Assembly: GCF_001432305.1 (NCBI RefSeq)
Contig: NZ_KQ483358.1
Coordinates: forward strand, 3,251,190 to 3,315,189
From: Curvibacter sp. PAE-UM
GTDB lineage: Bacteria; Pseudomonadota; Gammaproteobacteria; Burkholderiales; Burkholderiaceae_C
Length of the DNA stretch: 64,000 nucleotides
Direction of reading: 5' to 3'
Shown in pieces: positions 35,301 through 42,867 of this stretch; the stretch's first letter is position 1, and each line of letters begins with the position of its first letter. The notes beneath the pieces are model-generated. The model was not told where the DNA came from and did not search any database. It saw nothing but the letters and a program-made list of their open reading frames with translations. The position numbers and the translations under genes were made by a program.

Positions 35301-36954
35301 CAATATTGGTCGCTGCGGTGCTGACGGTGCTCGTGTTGACGGTGGTAACGGTGCCGTAGACGTTGCCAAGCGTTGTGGTGTTCGTCAGGTCTACCGTCGT
35401 GCTGCCTGTGTTCGCGGTTTCGATCTGGTTGACCAGATTGGCGATGACGTTGTTGACGACCGTGGTCGTGCTGACGCCCGTGGCGGGATTGGCAACCGCG
35501 GCCTGCACGACAGTGGCAACCGTGGCCGCGGCCTGCTGCACGGCCAGCGCCGTGGCGTCTGCACCGCCCGCCAGGATGGCCAGCGGATCATAAGAAGTCA
35601 GGTTGACGCTGGTCGGCAGGCCCAATGCGGACGTGACGGCGCTGTTCGCGGCCGCGACCGTTCCGCCGTTCTGCTCGACGTAGGTCTGCACCAGCGTGGT
35701 CAGCGGCGTGACCATTGCCGAGCCCGCCGGCGCCTTCATCACCATCGTGTTGGGAATGCCGGTGTCGATGTTGACGCCGCCCACCGCGAGGATGGGGCCG
35801 TTCGCGCTATCGGGCAGGAAGAAGTTGCCGTTGGCGTCGGTCACCACGCCGTCGAGGCGTTCGCCAGTCTCGGCCACGCCGTTGCGATTGGTGTCGATGT
35901 AGATCTGGGCACCGCGCACATAACCGTCGGCCACAATGCCCGTCGAGATGACAACGCTGGCCGCGTCGTTGCCCACCAGATCCTGGATCGAATTGGCATC
36001 ATTGCCTGCACTTGGATCGGTATAGGTGACCTGCAGAAGACGGCCGGCCGCCAGCGGTGTGCCCTGCAAGCTGAGGGTCACCGTCGAGCCGCTCACCTCC
36101 ACATTGGTGATGGTGGCCGTCGTCCATGGATCACCGGCTGTCGGCCGCGTTTGTACCTGGAAGCTGGTCAACAGAGGCTGTCCCGTAGCACTCAGCGCCT
36201 CGCTGTAGGTGAGCGTGATCTTCTGATTGACGATCGAAGTCGAGGTGCTGACATACACGGGCGTGGTCGTGTCCGCCGGCGCACTCTTCGGCCCAGGCTC
36301 GTCGATGATGTCCGCCGCAGTGACGAACGCCCCGCCGGCCACCAAAGGACCGAGCGCCACCAGCGGACCCGCACCGGGCGGTGGCAAGGCCTCGATATCG
36401 ACCGCTACCTCCTCGGCACCGGCAGCACCACCCTCGCCCGCCCCCGTCCTGGCCTTGCCATCCCCGGCACTGTCCCCACCTGTGACTTCGGCTGGCCCGG
36501 CCTGGGCGACGACGACGTCATCACCAGACCAATCGCCCTCCTGCAGCGCCTCGAGCGCCTTGTGCAGGCGCAGGATTTCTTCGCGGTCCAGGTAACCGGA
36601 CTCTTCGAGCGCAGTGATTTCCTCGGCCAGGACAAGCAGGTCGATCTCGCTACCGCGACCACCCGTTACCTCGAAGGCCTGCTCGCCGAACAGCTGGTCT
36701 GAAATTTCCGGATAGCTGTTGCGGATGACATCCACCACAGCCAAGAGCTCGCCCCGCTGGACGTCCAGGCGGGCAGAGAGTTCCGCAAGTTGCTGGGCAC
36801 TGAGTTCGCCACTGTCGGCGCGCGCCAACTCGTGCACCATGGACAGAAGAAAGAGCAACCCCAAGCCGCTGGGCGCACGGGCCGGTCCGAGCACGGCTCT
36901 GTATCGGCTCAGAACGGTCTCTTTCCTCCCCCGAGATTGGTTGTCGTTATACAT
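32332..36954 (-). CDS. Large type I-secreted adhesin-like protein with novel internal repeats
   Basis: A 1540-residue protein. Residues 1-145 are charged and helical after a hydrophobic patch (LGLLFLLSMVHELARA). Residues 150-225 are a Gly/Ala/Pro linker. Residues 229-340 form a SwmB-like beta domain (TTPVYVSTSTS, KITLTYSEAL), 345-400 have YIDTNRNGVAETGERLDG, 560-770 are Ig-like or cadherin-like modules, and 790-1460 hold a repeat with GTHLxTSLxxLQxLGVD at three sites. The end is VELRVTGDLSGF...IRDENNHSIKPS, where a type I signal is expected. No RTX nonapeptides are present. Adjacent to its exporter and to LapD/LapG, so a surface-retained adhesin is inferred. Confidence 0.8.
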   Translation of the reverse strand: MYNDNQSRGRKETVLSRYRAVLGPARAPSGLGLLFLLSMVHELARADSGELSAQQLAELSARLDVQRGELLAVVDVIRNSYPEISDQLFGEQAFEVTGGRGSEIDLLVLAEEITALEESGYLDREEILRLHKALEALQEGDWSGDDVVVAQAGPAEVTGGDSAGDGKARTGAGEGGAAGAEEVAVDIEALPPPGAGPLVALGPLVAGGAFVTAADIIDEPGPKSAPADTTTPVYVSTSTSIVNQKITLTYSEALSATGQPLLTSFQVQTRPTAGDPWTTATITNVEVSGSTVTLSLQGTPLAAGRLLQVTYTDPSAGNDANSIQDLVGNDAASVVISTGIVADGYVRGAQIYIDTNRNGVAETGERLDGVVTDANGNFFLPDSANGPILAVGGVNIDTGIPNTMVMKAPAGSAMVTPLTTLVQTYVEQNGGTVAAANSAVTSALGLPTSVNLTSYDPLAILAGGADATALAVQQAAATVATVVQAAVANPATGVSTTTVVNNVIANLVNQIETANTGSTTVDLTNTTTLGNVYGTVTTVNTSTVSTAATNIANATDLGGVSQAQANLLDTITPAAPSAVALAPASDSGAQGDGVTNATTPGVRVSLNVTATDGTAAVAGNTVSIHVGGSASAAASVVLSATNIANGYVDIPVAGLAANSALPHSLTAKITDSTSKTSTVSTAFNLTIDTMAPVAAPGFALAQDSGVSSTDGITNNGTVNVTGLESGASFQYSTDGGSHWTHGSGSSFTLPGSALYLAGAVQVRQVDVAGNAGAATVSSSNITVGLGTPLTIPTGAAETTAVHTLIAQGNVDHYLTGLDLADNATTLNSTEAALLVQAGLEFATDDAVTVQQAAGTHLTTSMSGLQHLGVDAITVIGAGGEFVIPAGTGAVDYAHLPTITADPGVTVGLELADSLQNAPTTAAQAANLLASGVDVLMAADGTLSVGSAQSEAIRNGGLSFDAADTITMQIATANEGVAISNLVASLGATGAAAYDGDLDILDALDGAISISDAQAAALVGAGLQFAAADAVTLDANVAGQGPGVGTHLQTSLTGLQQLGVDILNITGATTGVVDIQAGSAADLAQLPTISAPSGVMVGLEMSDAALDGLSGTQLTAIATHGIDVLSASDNTLALDSTRIEAIHGAGLQLNPADSVTMQIAQANEGVAITNLVAEIGTPGTYRGDLDVLDVVDNSISLTDAQASSLVQAGLHFAALDTDVALAQSHAAGTHLNTSLSDLQRLGVDYVHTDAGQDTLVVNFGSGLSSNTLPVFDDVDQVQVVVQDSSLNQMIDFLNAGDKNDPNIDQLAVVLNATLGTTAGLAGDGILDAALQAAFDTPGTQDGIRLGVANSILSEVTLGMVLDAADASADSLHLLSGNDLVSALQAAGVIDINIDAVTHFSVSDSDLKPLLDAGLITAAAGAEVSVTNANADGTLDVTLAQLANIGADHVQTGGINLTLNAGLSYSSTTELQSLLDGLVNTFQAQGVGTSSSTTLFESADTVELRVTGDLSGFTLDTTLTAKLQLLGIDEIRDENNHSIKPS
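32611..34480 (-). repeat. Degenerate 183-190 residue repeats in the adhesin
   Basis: The motif GTHLxTSLxxLQxLGVD ends at residues 870, 1060 and 1243 (bases 34345, 33775 and 33226), spacing 190 and 183 codons. A weaker copy, GTLDVTLAQLANIGAD, ends at residue 1446. Between motifs, units share VGLE(L/M), GVDVL, MQIAxANEGVAI and GDLDxLD. Copies are divergent at DNA level. Confidence 0.8.
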
Positions 36955-37226
36955 CTCGCTCTATCTCAATGTCAGTCGATGTCAGCGCTTGCCGCTAGTC
37001 CTTCATCCGTTCACCTTGTGTTCTTTTCTTGTGTATTGACTGCAGAATTTCCGGCTTACCCCGGGGGGTTCCGCGTCATCTCAACGTTTTTCGTTACGCA
37101 TGTAACTGTATGTACCAGTCACCCTGGGCGCACGGTAGGAAACGCCTTTTCTGGATAGCTCAAACATCCTGTTATCAGAACAAATAAATAGGACATATGA
37201 CCCATTTATGGATGCGCGATATCAGG
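36955..37226. promoter_or_regulatory. Upstream region of the adhesin operon
   Basis: This gap, unusually AT-rich for the window, lies before the adhesin gene. It contains no gene. GTTACGCATGTAAC at 37093-37106 is an inverted repeat that resembles one upstream of the response regulator gene. The long leader and lower GC suggest a regulated promoter. Confidence 0.55.
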
Positions 37227-37252
37227 ACAAAAGCCGGGTTGAATCCCGGCAA
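37227..37252 (-). terminator. Intrinsic terminator after the response regulator gene
   Basis: On the minus strand GCCGGG-ATTCAA-CCCGGC is followed by TTTTGT, about 17 bases after the stop codon. It separates the lapG-lapD-regulator transcript from the adhesin operon. A second palindrome, AGCCCGGCCGGGCT (37257-37270), overlaps the stop. Confidence 0.75.
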
Positions 37253-37268
37253 AGCAAGCCCGGCCGGG

Positions 37269-37985
37269 CTATTCGAGGGTGCTGGATTCGGGCAGGACGC
37301 TGCTCACATTGAGGCGGCTGCGATGGGAATGGGCAAAGGTGAAGAGATCAAAGCGGTGCTTGATCTGCAACTTGCCGAAAATCGAAGTGAGGTGGTTGCG
37401 CAAGGTGTGCTCGCTCACGCAGAGCACCTCGGCAATCTGCTTGTTTTGAGCTCCCGGCATGGTGGCGAAAACGGCGACGATGCGATGTTCCTTTCGCGTC
37501 AGGCTCTCTATCTTCTGCAAGGCCACGTCGACCGGCGCCCTGCCGCCAGCGCGCGCGAACTCATAGAAGATGCGGCTGGTGGTACGACGGTCCAGCCACA
37601 GTTCCCCCTCGTGCACCTTGCGGATCGCGTTGAGCAGGACCTGCGGCGCCGCCTCCTTGTGCACCAAGCCACGCGCTCCATTGAACACCGCGCGGTCGAT
37701 GGTGCCCAGGTCGCGCTGGCTGGTGTAGATCACCACGCGAGTACGGCCATCCTTGACGACGACAGGCACCAGCTCGGCGCCCTTGCCCCCGCCAAGGCTG
37801 AGATCCAGCAACAGGATGTCAGGTTGAAGCTCGCGCGCCAGGCGGCGCGCATCGCTACTGTTATCGGCCTTGCCGACCACCTGCATGCGCGGCTTCTCGG
37901 CGTCGATGAGTTTTTCCAGAGCCCATAGCACGATGGGCTGCTCGTCGACCAGCATGACGCGTATAGCGGCTGTAGGCGCAGTCAT
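37269..37985 (-). CDS. LuxR/NarL-type response regulator
   Basis: A 238-residue regulator. Receiver domain: acidic pocket VMLVDEQPI, phospho-acceptor Asp in DILLLDLSLGG, and Lys in LVHKEAAP. The C-terminal helix-turn-helix is LTRKEHRIVAVF...NKQIAEVLCVSEHTLRNHLTSI. No histidine kinase gene is close. It sits between LapD and the adhesin gene, so control of adhesin or exporter expression is likely. Confidence 0.93.
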   Translation of the reverse strand: MTAPTAAIRVMLVDEQPIVLWALEKLIDAEKPRMQVVGKADNSSDARRLARELQPDILLLDLSLGGGKGAELVPVVVKDGRTRVVIYTSQRDLGTIDRAVFNGARGLVHKEAAPQVLLNAIRKVHEGELWLDRRTTSRIFYEFARAGGRAPVDVALQKIESLTRKEHRIVAVFATMPGAQNKQIAEVLCVSEHTLRNHLTSIFGKLQIKHRFDLFTFAHSHRSRLNVSSVLPESSTLE

Positions 37986-38010
37986 CTTTTTGCATACCCC
38001 CCTTTTCCAT

Positions 38011-38025
38011 GTAACAGAATGTTAC
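38011..38025. promoter_or_regulatory. GTAAC inverted repeat upstream of the response regulator
   Basis: GTAAC-AGAAT-GTTAC lies in the 54-base gap between lapD and the regulator gene. The following GTTACGCGT resembles GTTACGCAT in the adhesin promoter region. It is a candidate binding site shared by the two promoters; the protein is not known. Confidence 0.4.
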
Positions 38026-38039
38026 GCGTCATCGGGGCA

Positions 38040-39926
38040 TCAGGCAACTGCGCTGCCGGTCACACCGTCGAATCCCAGTTCAAACAACAACGGCACGTCG
38101 TCAGCACGCGATACACCTTCGGCGATGACCTGCAGGCCCATGGTGTGGGCAACGGTACACAGACCGCGCAGCAGCGTCTGTACCGCTATCTCCTGCTGCA
38201 CGTCCTGCACCAAGGCCCGGCTGAGCTTGACGTAGTGCAGACCCAGTCCGTGCAGGCGCGCCAGGTGGCCGACGTGATGGTCGAGGTGCTCGACGCCGAT
38301 CTGACAACCCAACGGCAGGATGCGCTCACAGAAGCGGGCAAAAGCCTGCGGGTGCTCGAAAGCAACGTCTTCTGCCACGTCAAGACAAAGCCGGGGAGCC
38401 AGTGTCCTGTGCAGGTCGAGCTTCTCGATGATGCGCTGCAATTGCACTTCATCGCACACCGATTCGTAGCCGAGGTTGATACAGATGGCATGGCCATGGC
38501 GTTCAACCGCGGCAAGCGTCTGGGCCAGGATCTCCAGGTCAACCTGGCCGACCAGACCTTCGCGCCGCGCCCAGGGCAAGAAGGCTCCGGCCACCAGCGT
38601 CTCGCCGCACACGCTGGAGTGGATGCGTGCCGGCGCCTCGGTATTCAGGTAGCTGTGGTCGCGACCACGCACCGGATAGAGGGCCAGCTGGAATTCGTGC
38701 TGGCGCAGCGCGACCTGCAGTATCTCCACCCATACACGCGCCGGACGGGGAGAAACACTGCTCTCGGGCATCTGCACGACCGGCCCGCCGGCACCGGCCG
38801 GCGTGAGGTTCTGGTCGCAGCTTGCGAGCAACTCGGACATGCCGCTGCCCGGCCCGTAGCGCGCCGCGCCATAGCTGAGTTGCAGCAAGTGGCCGTGCTC
38901 GATCTGCAGGATGCCTGCATGCAACTGCTGCTGCAGCGGCGCACTCTCACTCTGGCCCGGCAGCAGGATTGCGAAGTCCGAAGCGCCGAGCCGGCCATAC
39001 CGCGTGCCTGCAGGGGACTGCAGCGCCTGGCGCATCTGCTGCGCCAGCATGTTGATCAAACGGTCGGTCTGATGGCGACCGATCTCGCGATTGAGTTCGT
39101 CGAGGTTGGCGATGTGCACCAGCAGCAGCAGGCCCTGAGGATGGGTATCTTCACGCTCGATCTCGGCAGCGGCGTTCCGTCGAAAGACATCTCGCACCAT
39201 GAAACCGGTGATGGGGTCGACTTCGTGCTCGGTCTTCAGCTTGCTCAGGCGGGCTGACTCGTCATCCAGCACGGACTTCGTCTTTTGCGTCAGCCGGTTC
39301 ATGGCTTCGATGATGAGGCGGAACTCCAAGGTGCGCGGCGGCCTGATTTCCAGGTAGCGCCGCTCGGCCAGGGCCTCGGCCTGCGCAACCACGCCCTTGA
39401 GTGGTCGCAGCACGCGCCGGATGTAGACCATGCCGAGCAGGCCGGCCAGCACGCCTCCAAACGAGAACATCTGGGCCAGAACCAGAGTCGATTTCCACAG
39501 CGAGTCATAGGCAAACGATGGGTCGCTGTACAGGCGGATGCTGCCCAGCTGACTCCAGCCGCTCTGGAGCATGGCCACGCCGGGCTCGGCCGTGATCGGG
39601 AACAGCCGCATGAACCAGGCCGGCACCGCTGGCGGACGGCTGACGCGCTCGCGATGCGCGCGCAGGCTTCCGTCAGGCGCAAGGTAGTCGATGCGCTGGT
39701 AGTGGCCAAGGTCGAACTGGGAACTCAGCAGCAGCTCGACCATGACCGCATCGGTGGCGCTTTGCGAGACGGTGAGGGCCAGCGCGGTGGCGGTGTCGAG
39801 GTTCTTGACCTTGAGCTCGTTCTCCAGGTAGCGCTGCGCCGAGTGAATGTTGATGATGCCCGCCGTCAGCACAGTGGCCACGATGATGAGTACGACGACG
39901 ATCCACAAACGTTTGACCAGTGACAT
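38040..39926 (-). CDS. lapD: LapD-type c-di-GMP receptor with degenerate GGDEF and EAL domains
   Basis: A 628-residue inner-membrane protein. Membrane helix at about 6-26, periplasmic sensor domain 30-145 with the LapD-like GWSQLG, second helix 148-170, HAMP segment (RRVLRPLKGVV), GGDEF-like domain 235-390 and EAL-like domain 405-628. The active sites are broken: GASDF replaces GGDEF (314-318) and EAP replaces EAL (430-432), as expected for a binding-only receptor. When c-di-GMP is bound, LapD holds the protease LapG and the adhesin stays on the surface. Encoded 24 bases after lapG. Confidence 0.93.
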   Translation of the reverse strand: MSLVKRLWIVVVLIIVATVLTAGIINIHSAQRYLENELKVKNLDTATALALTVSQSATDAVMVELLLSSQFDLGHYQRIDYLAPDGSLRAHRERVSRPPAVPAWFMRLFPITAEPGVAMLQSGWSQLGSIRLYSDPSFAYDSLWKSTLVLAQMFSFGGVLAGLLGMVYIRRVLRPLKGVVAQAEALAERRYLEIRPPRTLEFRLIIEAMNRLTQKTKSVLDDESARLSKLKTEHEVDPITGFMVRDVFRRNAAAEIEREDTHPQGLLLLVHIANLDELNREIGRHQTDRLINMLAQQMRQALQSPAGTRYGRLGASDFAILLPGQSESAPLQQQLHAGILQIEHGHLLQLSYGAARYGPGSGMSELLASCDQNLTPAGAGGPVVQMPESSVSPRPARVWVEILQVALRQHEFQLALYPVRGRDHSYLNTEAPARIHSSVCGETLVAGAFLPWARREGLVGQVDLEILAQTLAAVERHGHAICINLGYESVCDEVQLQRIIEKLDLHRTLAPRLCLDVAEDVAFEHPQAFARFCERILPLGCQIGVEHLDHHVGHLARLHGLGLHYVKLSRALVQDVQQEIAVQTLLRGLCTVAHTMGLQVIAEGVSRADDVPLLFELGFDGVTGSAVA

Positions 39927-39950
39927 GGTGCTTCTCCCTGAAAGGTTTTC

Positions 39951-40619
39951 CTACAAGGTGTGCTCCGCCTGCAGGCGCGCCAGCACGTCGCGCCAGCGCG
40001 AGATGCGCGCCGTCGGATCCGAACTCGACGGACTGGGCCCACGAAACCAGAGCTGGCTGGCATTGAAGGCGTAGACGGGTGTGAGGTCCGGCCGGCCCGA
40101 GGCGGGCTTGATCTCGGTATCGAGGTTGTCCAGAATCAGCGGCTCGCCGGCCGGAGCGGCGTAGTAAGCCAGGATCATGTGCGCTTCGGGTTGGGCGTGG
40201 GGGCTTCGCTGCATGCGGACATACGTCAGGCGCAGTTTCTGCTCCTGCACGCCGGCCAGCAGCAGGCTGACGTATTTGGCAATGGCGAAGTCTTCGCAAT
40301 CGCCCGCCCCCTTGGCAAGGGTTTCGAGCAGCGTCGCCCAGTAGTCATCCTGCTGCCACAACACTGGATCCTCCACCCAGCGGATGCGGCGATTGAAGTA
40401 GCGGTTGACGCTTTCAAGCTTCTCCAGATCGCCAGGCCCCTGCCGAACAGGCAGCATGCTTCTCCACTCTCCCACCTGCCGCGCCACCTCTTCGCCGTAG
40501 CGGCTCAGCGCGAGTTGCTGCAGCTGATCGAGGTTGGGGGCCGCCAAGCCGGCGAACAGAGCCAGGCCACCGAGCAACGCGCTCCAGCCCTGCCTGCCCC
40601 TGCGCAGTCGCAGCGTCAT
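39951..40619 (-). CDS. lapG: LapG-type periplasmic transglutaminase-like cysteine protease
   Basis: A 222-residue protein with a signal-type N-terminus (LRRGRQGWSALLGGLALFAGLA). The catalytic triad is visible: Cys108 in GAGDCEDFAIAKY, His147 in EAHMILAYY and Asp164 in LILDNLDTE; the 17-residue His-Asp spacing matches the family. LapG cuts the N-terminal retention region of LapA-like adhesins when not held by LapD. The frame is open to 40820, but homology and the signal peptide start at the ATG at 40619. Confidence 0.93.
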   Translation of the reverse strand: MTLRLRRGRQGWSALLGGLALFAGLAAPNLDQLQQLALSRYGEEVARQVGEWRSMLPVRQGPGDLEKLESVNRYFNRRIRWVEDPVLWQQDDYWATLLETLAKGAGDCEDFAIAKYVSLLLAGVQEQKLRLTYVRMQRSPHAQPEAHMILAYYAAPAGEPLILDNLDTEIKPASGRPDLTPVYAFNASQLWFRGPSPSSSDPTARISRWRDVLARLQAEHTL

Positions 40620-40753
40620 GGCATCGCACCGGGGGCCGGGCTGCACCGGCCCGTGCCCATGAGGCGAGGTCCGGCGATCGGTTCGCCCAGCGCAGTCACG
40701 CTGGTCTTCATGACCAGACCGACGTACACCGCACCCCTTGTCGCCAGATTCAT
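40616..40753 (-). CDS. Possible 45-residue upstream ORF coupled to lapG
   Basis: An in-frame ATG at 40753 begins a 45-residue frame (MNLATRGAVYVGLVM...) whose stop overlaps the lapG start as ATGA. Third codon positions are GC-rich, like real genes here, but the ribosome site is weak and no family is recognised. It may be a leader that couples translation to lapG, or a chance frame. Confidence 0.3.
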   Translation of the reverse strand: MNLATRGAVYVGLVMKTSVTALGEPIAGPRLMGTGRCSPAPGAMP

Positions 40754-40924
40754 GTGGGCACCGCCTTGTTTGTAACAAATTGTTTTTTGCGCTGGCAAGT
40801 CTAGCGCGCCCACTGAACACCGCCTGCTTTTTCGTGAATAGCCATGCCTGTGCCTGTCCACCTTCGCCCAGATGCGGGTGGTCGTCAGCGGTGACTGGCT
40901 GCGCACGACGTCAGCGCCGCGCGC
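40754..40924. promoter_or_regulatory. Upstream region of the lapG-lapD-regulator operon
   Basis: This interval between the rhlE terminator and lapG contains no convincing gene. On the minus strand TTGCCA is followed 16 bases later by an AT-rich stretch (TTTGTTACAAAC), which could serve as a promoter or, being palindromic, as a binding site. Confidence 0.4.
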
Positions 40925-40928
40925 ATGA

Positions 40929-40958
40929 AAAAACCCGCCGGCATCACTGCGGGCGGGT
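40929..40958 (-). terminator. Intrinsic terminator of the rhlE-type helicase gene
   Basis: On the minus strand CCCGCCCGC-AGTGAT-GCCGGCGGG is followed by TTTTTT. It starts about 25 bases after the helicase stop codon. Confidence 0.85.
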
Positions 40959-40980
40959 TCCGGGTCAGGTCGCTGGCTGA

Positions 40981-42867
40981 TCAGCGGGCCGGGCGCGGCG
41001 AGCGCTTGGCGGCGTCACGCGGCACGAAGACCTTGCCGGTTCCAGCGCCGGGCTTGGCGAAGGAGGGCTTACCAAAGGCCGGCTTGCGCGCCGCGAAATC
41101 ACCGCGCGGTGCGGCACCTTCACGGCGGCCATCGCCGGCGAAGCGGTCGTTGAAGCCGCCCTTGCGCTCGTAGCTGCGGCCTTCGGGCGCGCCCTCGTGG
41201 CCACGGTTCTGGTAACCGCCGTCACGGGCCTGATACGGGCCGCGGGCGTCGCGGTCGCCAAAGCCGGCGCGGGGGGCGCCGAAATCACCACGCGGCGCAG
41301 CGAAGTCACCACCGCGGGGCGCGCCACCAAAATCACCGCCACGGTTGCCGCCGCCGAAGCCACCACGGGGTGCACCACCGCCGCCGAACTTGCGGTCGCG
41401 CGAGAAGTTGTCATTGCCACCGCGGCTGTTGCGGCCACCGAAGTTGGAGCCGGGGCGCGACTCGGGCATGCGCTGCTTGGGCTCCATGCCAGGGATCACT
41501 TCGGCCTTGATGGGCTGCTTGCTGTAAGCCTCGATGTCGAAGATCTTGCGACGGTCACGGAACTCGGCAAAGGTGATGGCCAGGCCATCGCGGCCAGCAC
41601 GGCCGGTGCGGCCGATACGGTGCGTGTAGTCCTCGGCCTTCATCGGCAGGCCGAAGTTGAAGACGTGGGTGATGGTGGGCACGTCGATGCCGCGCGCGGC
41701 GACGTCGGTGGCCACCAGGATCTGCACCTGGCCCTGGCGCAGCGCCATCAGGCGACGGTTGCGCAGGCCCTGGCTCAGGGCGCCGTGCAGCGCGACGGCG
41801 GAGAAGCCATCTTGTTGCAGGTCGTTGGCCAGGCCGTCGCACTCCACCTGGGTGCTGGCGAACACGATGGCCTGATCGATGGAGGCGTCACGCAGCCAGT
41901 GGTCCAGCAGCTGGCGCTTGTGCTGGGCGTTGTCGGCCCAGAACAGCGACTGCTTGATGTTGGCGTGTTTTTCCTGGGGCGAATCGATCTGCACCTTCTT
42001 CACGCCCGAACCGTTGTCGTGCATCACGCGCATGGCGAGCTGCTGGATGCGCGGCGCGAACGTGGCGCTGAACATCATGGTCTGGCGGCGCTGGGCGGTC
42101 AGCTGGTTGACTTCGGCGAGGTCGTCGGAGAAACCGAGGTCGAGCATGCGGTCGGCCTCGTCCACCACCAGGAACTGCACCTGGTCGAGCTTGATCTGCA
42201 TGGAGCGCTGCAGGTCCAGCAGGCGGCCGGGGGTGGCCACCACGAGGTTGGCGTTCTGCAGCTTGGCGATCTGGAGTTGGTAGGGCATGCCGCCCACCAC
42301 ATTGGCGATGCGCAGGCCGCGGCAATGCTTGACCAGCTCGATGGCGTCATGCGCCACCTGCTGGGCGAGTTCGCGCGTCGGGCACAGGATCAGGGCGCCG
42401 GGTGCGGCGGCCTTGAAATGGCGCGGGTTGGTCGGGTCCTGGCGCTTGGGGCGCTTCGGAGCCGGCTCACCCTTGGCGGCAGCTTCGGCAGCCGCGCGTT
42501 CGTAAGCGGCACGCTCATCTTCAGCGGCCTGGGCCTGCTGCTGGAGGATGGTGTGCAGGACGGGCAGCAGGAAGGCGGCGGTCTTGCCGCTGCCGGTCTG
42601 GCTGGAGACCATCAGGTCGATATAACGCTGGGCTTCGCCGGCAGCACCGGAGGGCATGGCCAGGGGAATGGCACGCTCCTGCACGGTGGTGGGCTGGGTG
42701 TAGCCGAGATCGGCCACAGCCTGCACCAGCTCGGGCGCCAGGCCCAGCTGCACAAAGCCGTTGGGCAGGGTTTCGGTCACTTCGGCCTCGACCGCCACGG
42801 CGGTGTCGGTGGAAAGAATGGATTCGGCAGGCGCAAATTCGCCCGTCACTTCAAAAGCGTCGGTCAT
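40981..42867 (-). CDS. rhlE: DEAD-box RNA helicase, RhlE type
   Basis: A 628-residue ATP-dependent RNA helicase. Motifs in order: Q motif around GYTQPTTVQERAIPLAM, QTGSGKTA, PTRELAQQ, TPGR, VVDEADRMLDLGF, SAT, and HRIGRTGRAG. An insertion rich in Ala, Glu and Lys follows motif I (about 115-150). The last 160 residues are Gly/Arg/Phe-rich RGG-like repeats (GGGAPRGGFGGGNRGGDFGG), which bind RNA loosely. Roles of such helicases include ribosome assembly and RNA turnover, especially in the cold. Confidence 0.93.
   Translation of the reverse strand: MTDAFEVTGEFAPAESILSTDTAVAVEAEVTETLPNGFVQLGLAPELVQAVADLGYTQPTTVQERAIPLAMPSGAAGEAQRYIDLMVSSQTGSGKTAAFLLPVLHTILQQQAQAAEDERAAYERAAAEAAAKGEPAPKRPKRQDPTNPRHFKAAAPGALILCPTRELAQQVAHDAIELVKHCRGLRIANVVGGMPYQLQIAKLQNANLVVATPGRLLDLQRSMQIKLDQVQFLVVDEADRMLDLGFSDDLAEVNQLTAQRRQTMMFSATFAPRIQQLAMRVMHDNGSGVKKVQIDSPQEKHANIKQSLFWADNAQHKRQLLDHWLRDASIDQAIVFASTQVECDGLANDLQQDGFSAVALHGALSQGLRNRRLMALRQGQVQILVATDVAARGIDVPTITHVFNFGLPMKAEDYTHRIGRTGRAGRDGLAITFAEFRDRRKIFDIEAYSKQPIKAEVIPGMEPKQRMPESRPGSNFGGRNSRGGNDNFSRDRKFGGGGAPRGGFGGGNRGGDFGGAPRGGDFAAPRGDFGAPRAGFGDRDARGPYQARDGGYQNRGHEGAPEGRSYERKGGFNDRFAGDGRREGAAPRGDFAARKPAFGKPSFAKPGAGTGKVFVPRDAAKRSPRPAR

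Noticed and set aside
32842..36702. A 1286-codon open frame on the plus strand opposite the adhesin gene
   Set aside because: It is a mirror of codon bias in the high-GC adhesin gene. The translation is rich in Gly, His and Arg with no domain, and the minus-strand gene has recognisable beta domains and operon context.
40981..41480. Gly/Arg-rich repeats at the helicase C-terminus as possible secreted or structural protein
   Set aside because: They continue in frame from a complete DEAD-box core and are the usual RGG-like tail of RhlE-type helicases.
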